15,711 bases of DNA from Gammaproteobacteria bacterium (GTDB lineage Bacteria; Pseudomonadota; Gammaproteobacteria; Pseudomonadales; Azotimanducaceae). The stretch is from NCBI GenBank assembly GCA_030430515.1, contig JAUIKX010000036.1, positions 1 to 15,711 on the forward strand. Direction: 5' to 3'. The position numbers and the translations under genes are program-made. This document shows positions 15,282 to 15,711 of this stretch, piece after piece. A model generated the notes under the pieces. The model did no database searches. It saw only the letters and a list, made by a program, of their open reading frames with translations, and had not been told where the DNA came from. The first letter of the stretch is position 1. Each line of letters opens with the position of its first letter.

Positions 15282-15711
15282 ATGGCTCGATTCGAAAACC
15301 TCGCTACCTGCTTTCTCGTTCTGCTGACCCTTCTGACTGCACAAGGCGCTGAAGCCGAAAGCTCCGATGACAGGCGCATCGTGCAGATAGAAACCGGCAG
15401 GCTTGCCGGACAGCACAGCGACGAACTGAGCATATTCAAAGGCATTCCGTTCGCAGCCCCCCCGGTTGGCGACCTCCGCTGGCGGGCACCACGCCCCGCC
15501 GCCGCCGAGGGTTCCCTGTTTGTCATGAAGAGTTCGCTGGCGGACTACAGATCGTTCGTCGATGGCAGGTTCGGCGATTATGCCGAGCACATCTTTGCCG
15601 CATATCCTGCAGAGAGCGACGTCCAGGCGCTGACGGCGCATCAGAACCTGATGAGGGACCTCAACTTCGGGTGGCACATGTGGACCTGGGCCAGGCTGCA
15701 GTCTCAGTACG
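15282..15711 (+). CDS. Exported type-B carboxylesterase, internally deleted; 3' end beyond window
   Basis: The first 143 codons of a gene running off the window. Residues 1-25 are a signal peptide (AEA before E26). Then GRLAG and FKGIPFAAPPVGDLRWRAPRP (split here: FKGIPFAAPP at 52-61, then VGDLRWRAPRP at 62-72) are the unmistakable N-terminal motif of type-B carboxylesterases. Instead of the usual W.GVRDA.. continuation, the protein passes directly to EGSLFVMKSSLADYR and FGDYAEHIFAAYP, then RDLNFGWHMWTWARLQ, which belongs to the C-terminal part of the family. About 280 residues, including the GESAG nucleophile block, are absent. E76 may correspond to the triad Glu of the DEGS.F motif. The reading frame stays open. 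It is either an inactivated gene, a repurposed remnant or an assembly collapse. GCC repeats at the junction (about 15497-15507) could have mediated a deletion. Confidence 0.8.
   Translation, partial: MARFENLATCFLVLLTLLTAQGAEAESSDDRRIVQIETGRLAGQHSDELSIFKGIPFAAPPVGDLRWRAPRPAAAEGSLFVMKSSLADYRSFVDGRFGDYAEHIFAAYPAESDVQALTAHQNLMRDLNFGWHMWTWARLQSQY

Overview
The window reads as an ordinary chromosomal stretch of a GC-rich proteobacterium, most likely a gammaproteobacterium. The support is an E. coli-type phosphoenolpyruvate carboxylase, a purK-purE operon, an OxyR-type ATAG-N7-CTAT operator, a perfect TGTGA-N6-TCACA CRP box, and a small protein resembling gammaproteobacterial 'REG..GPF' proteins. 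Assignment below class level is not possible from the sequence. No RNA gene, CRISPR array, insertion sequence or phage gene is visible. Coding density is high and no gene-free stretch exceeds about 160 bases.

Left third (1-5500). An exported catalase-peroxidase (katG) sits behind a probable OxyR operator and ends at a clear intrinsic terminator. A small class I methyltransferase follows and converges on the purK-purE operon on the minus strand. purK carries an apparent one-base frameshift near its 3' end, and its correctly framed tail overlaps the purE start by an ATGA. Divergent from purK is a small membrane protein with an intramembrane HEWGH motif, possibly a minimal M50-like metallopeptidase.

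Middle (5500-9760). Two related short-chain dehydrogenases are transcribed divergently from a 54-base intergenic region that is almost mirror-symmetric. The plus-strand one is followed by ppc, the anaplerotic PEP carboxylase.

Right third (9760-15711). This is a run of mostly catabolic or accessory enzymes: a NylA-like amidase, a luciferase-like (possibly F420-dependent) oxidoreductase, a lipoprotein paraoxonase-like lactonase with the full set of calcium and His-dyad residues, a small REG..GPF protein downstream of a CRP box, a class III PLP aminotransferase with altered motifs, and the start of an exported type-B carboxylesterase. The esterase appears to have lost its whole catalytic-serine block by an in-frame internal deletion. 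Amidase, lactonase and esterase together suggest turnover of amides, lactones and esters, but they sit in separate transcription units, so joint action is inference only.

I see no convincing new defence or mobile system. The best leads are the internally deleted esterase, the purK frameshift, the HEWGH membrane protein, the double dyad between the oxidoreductase and lactonase genes, and the OxyR and CRP sites.
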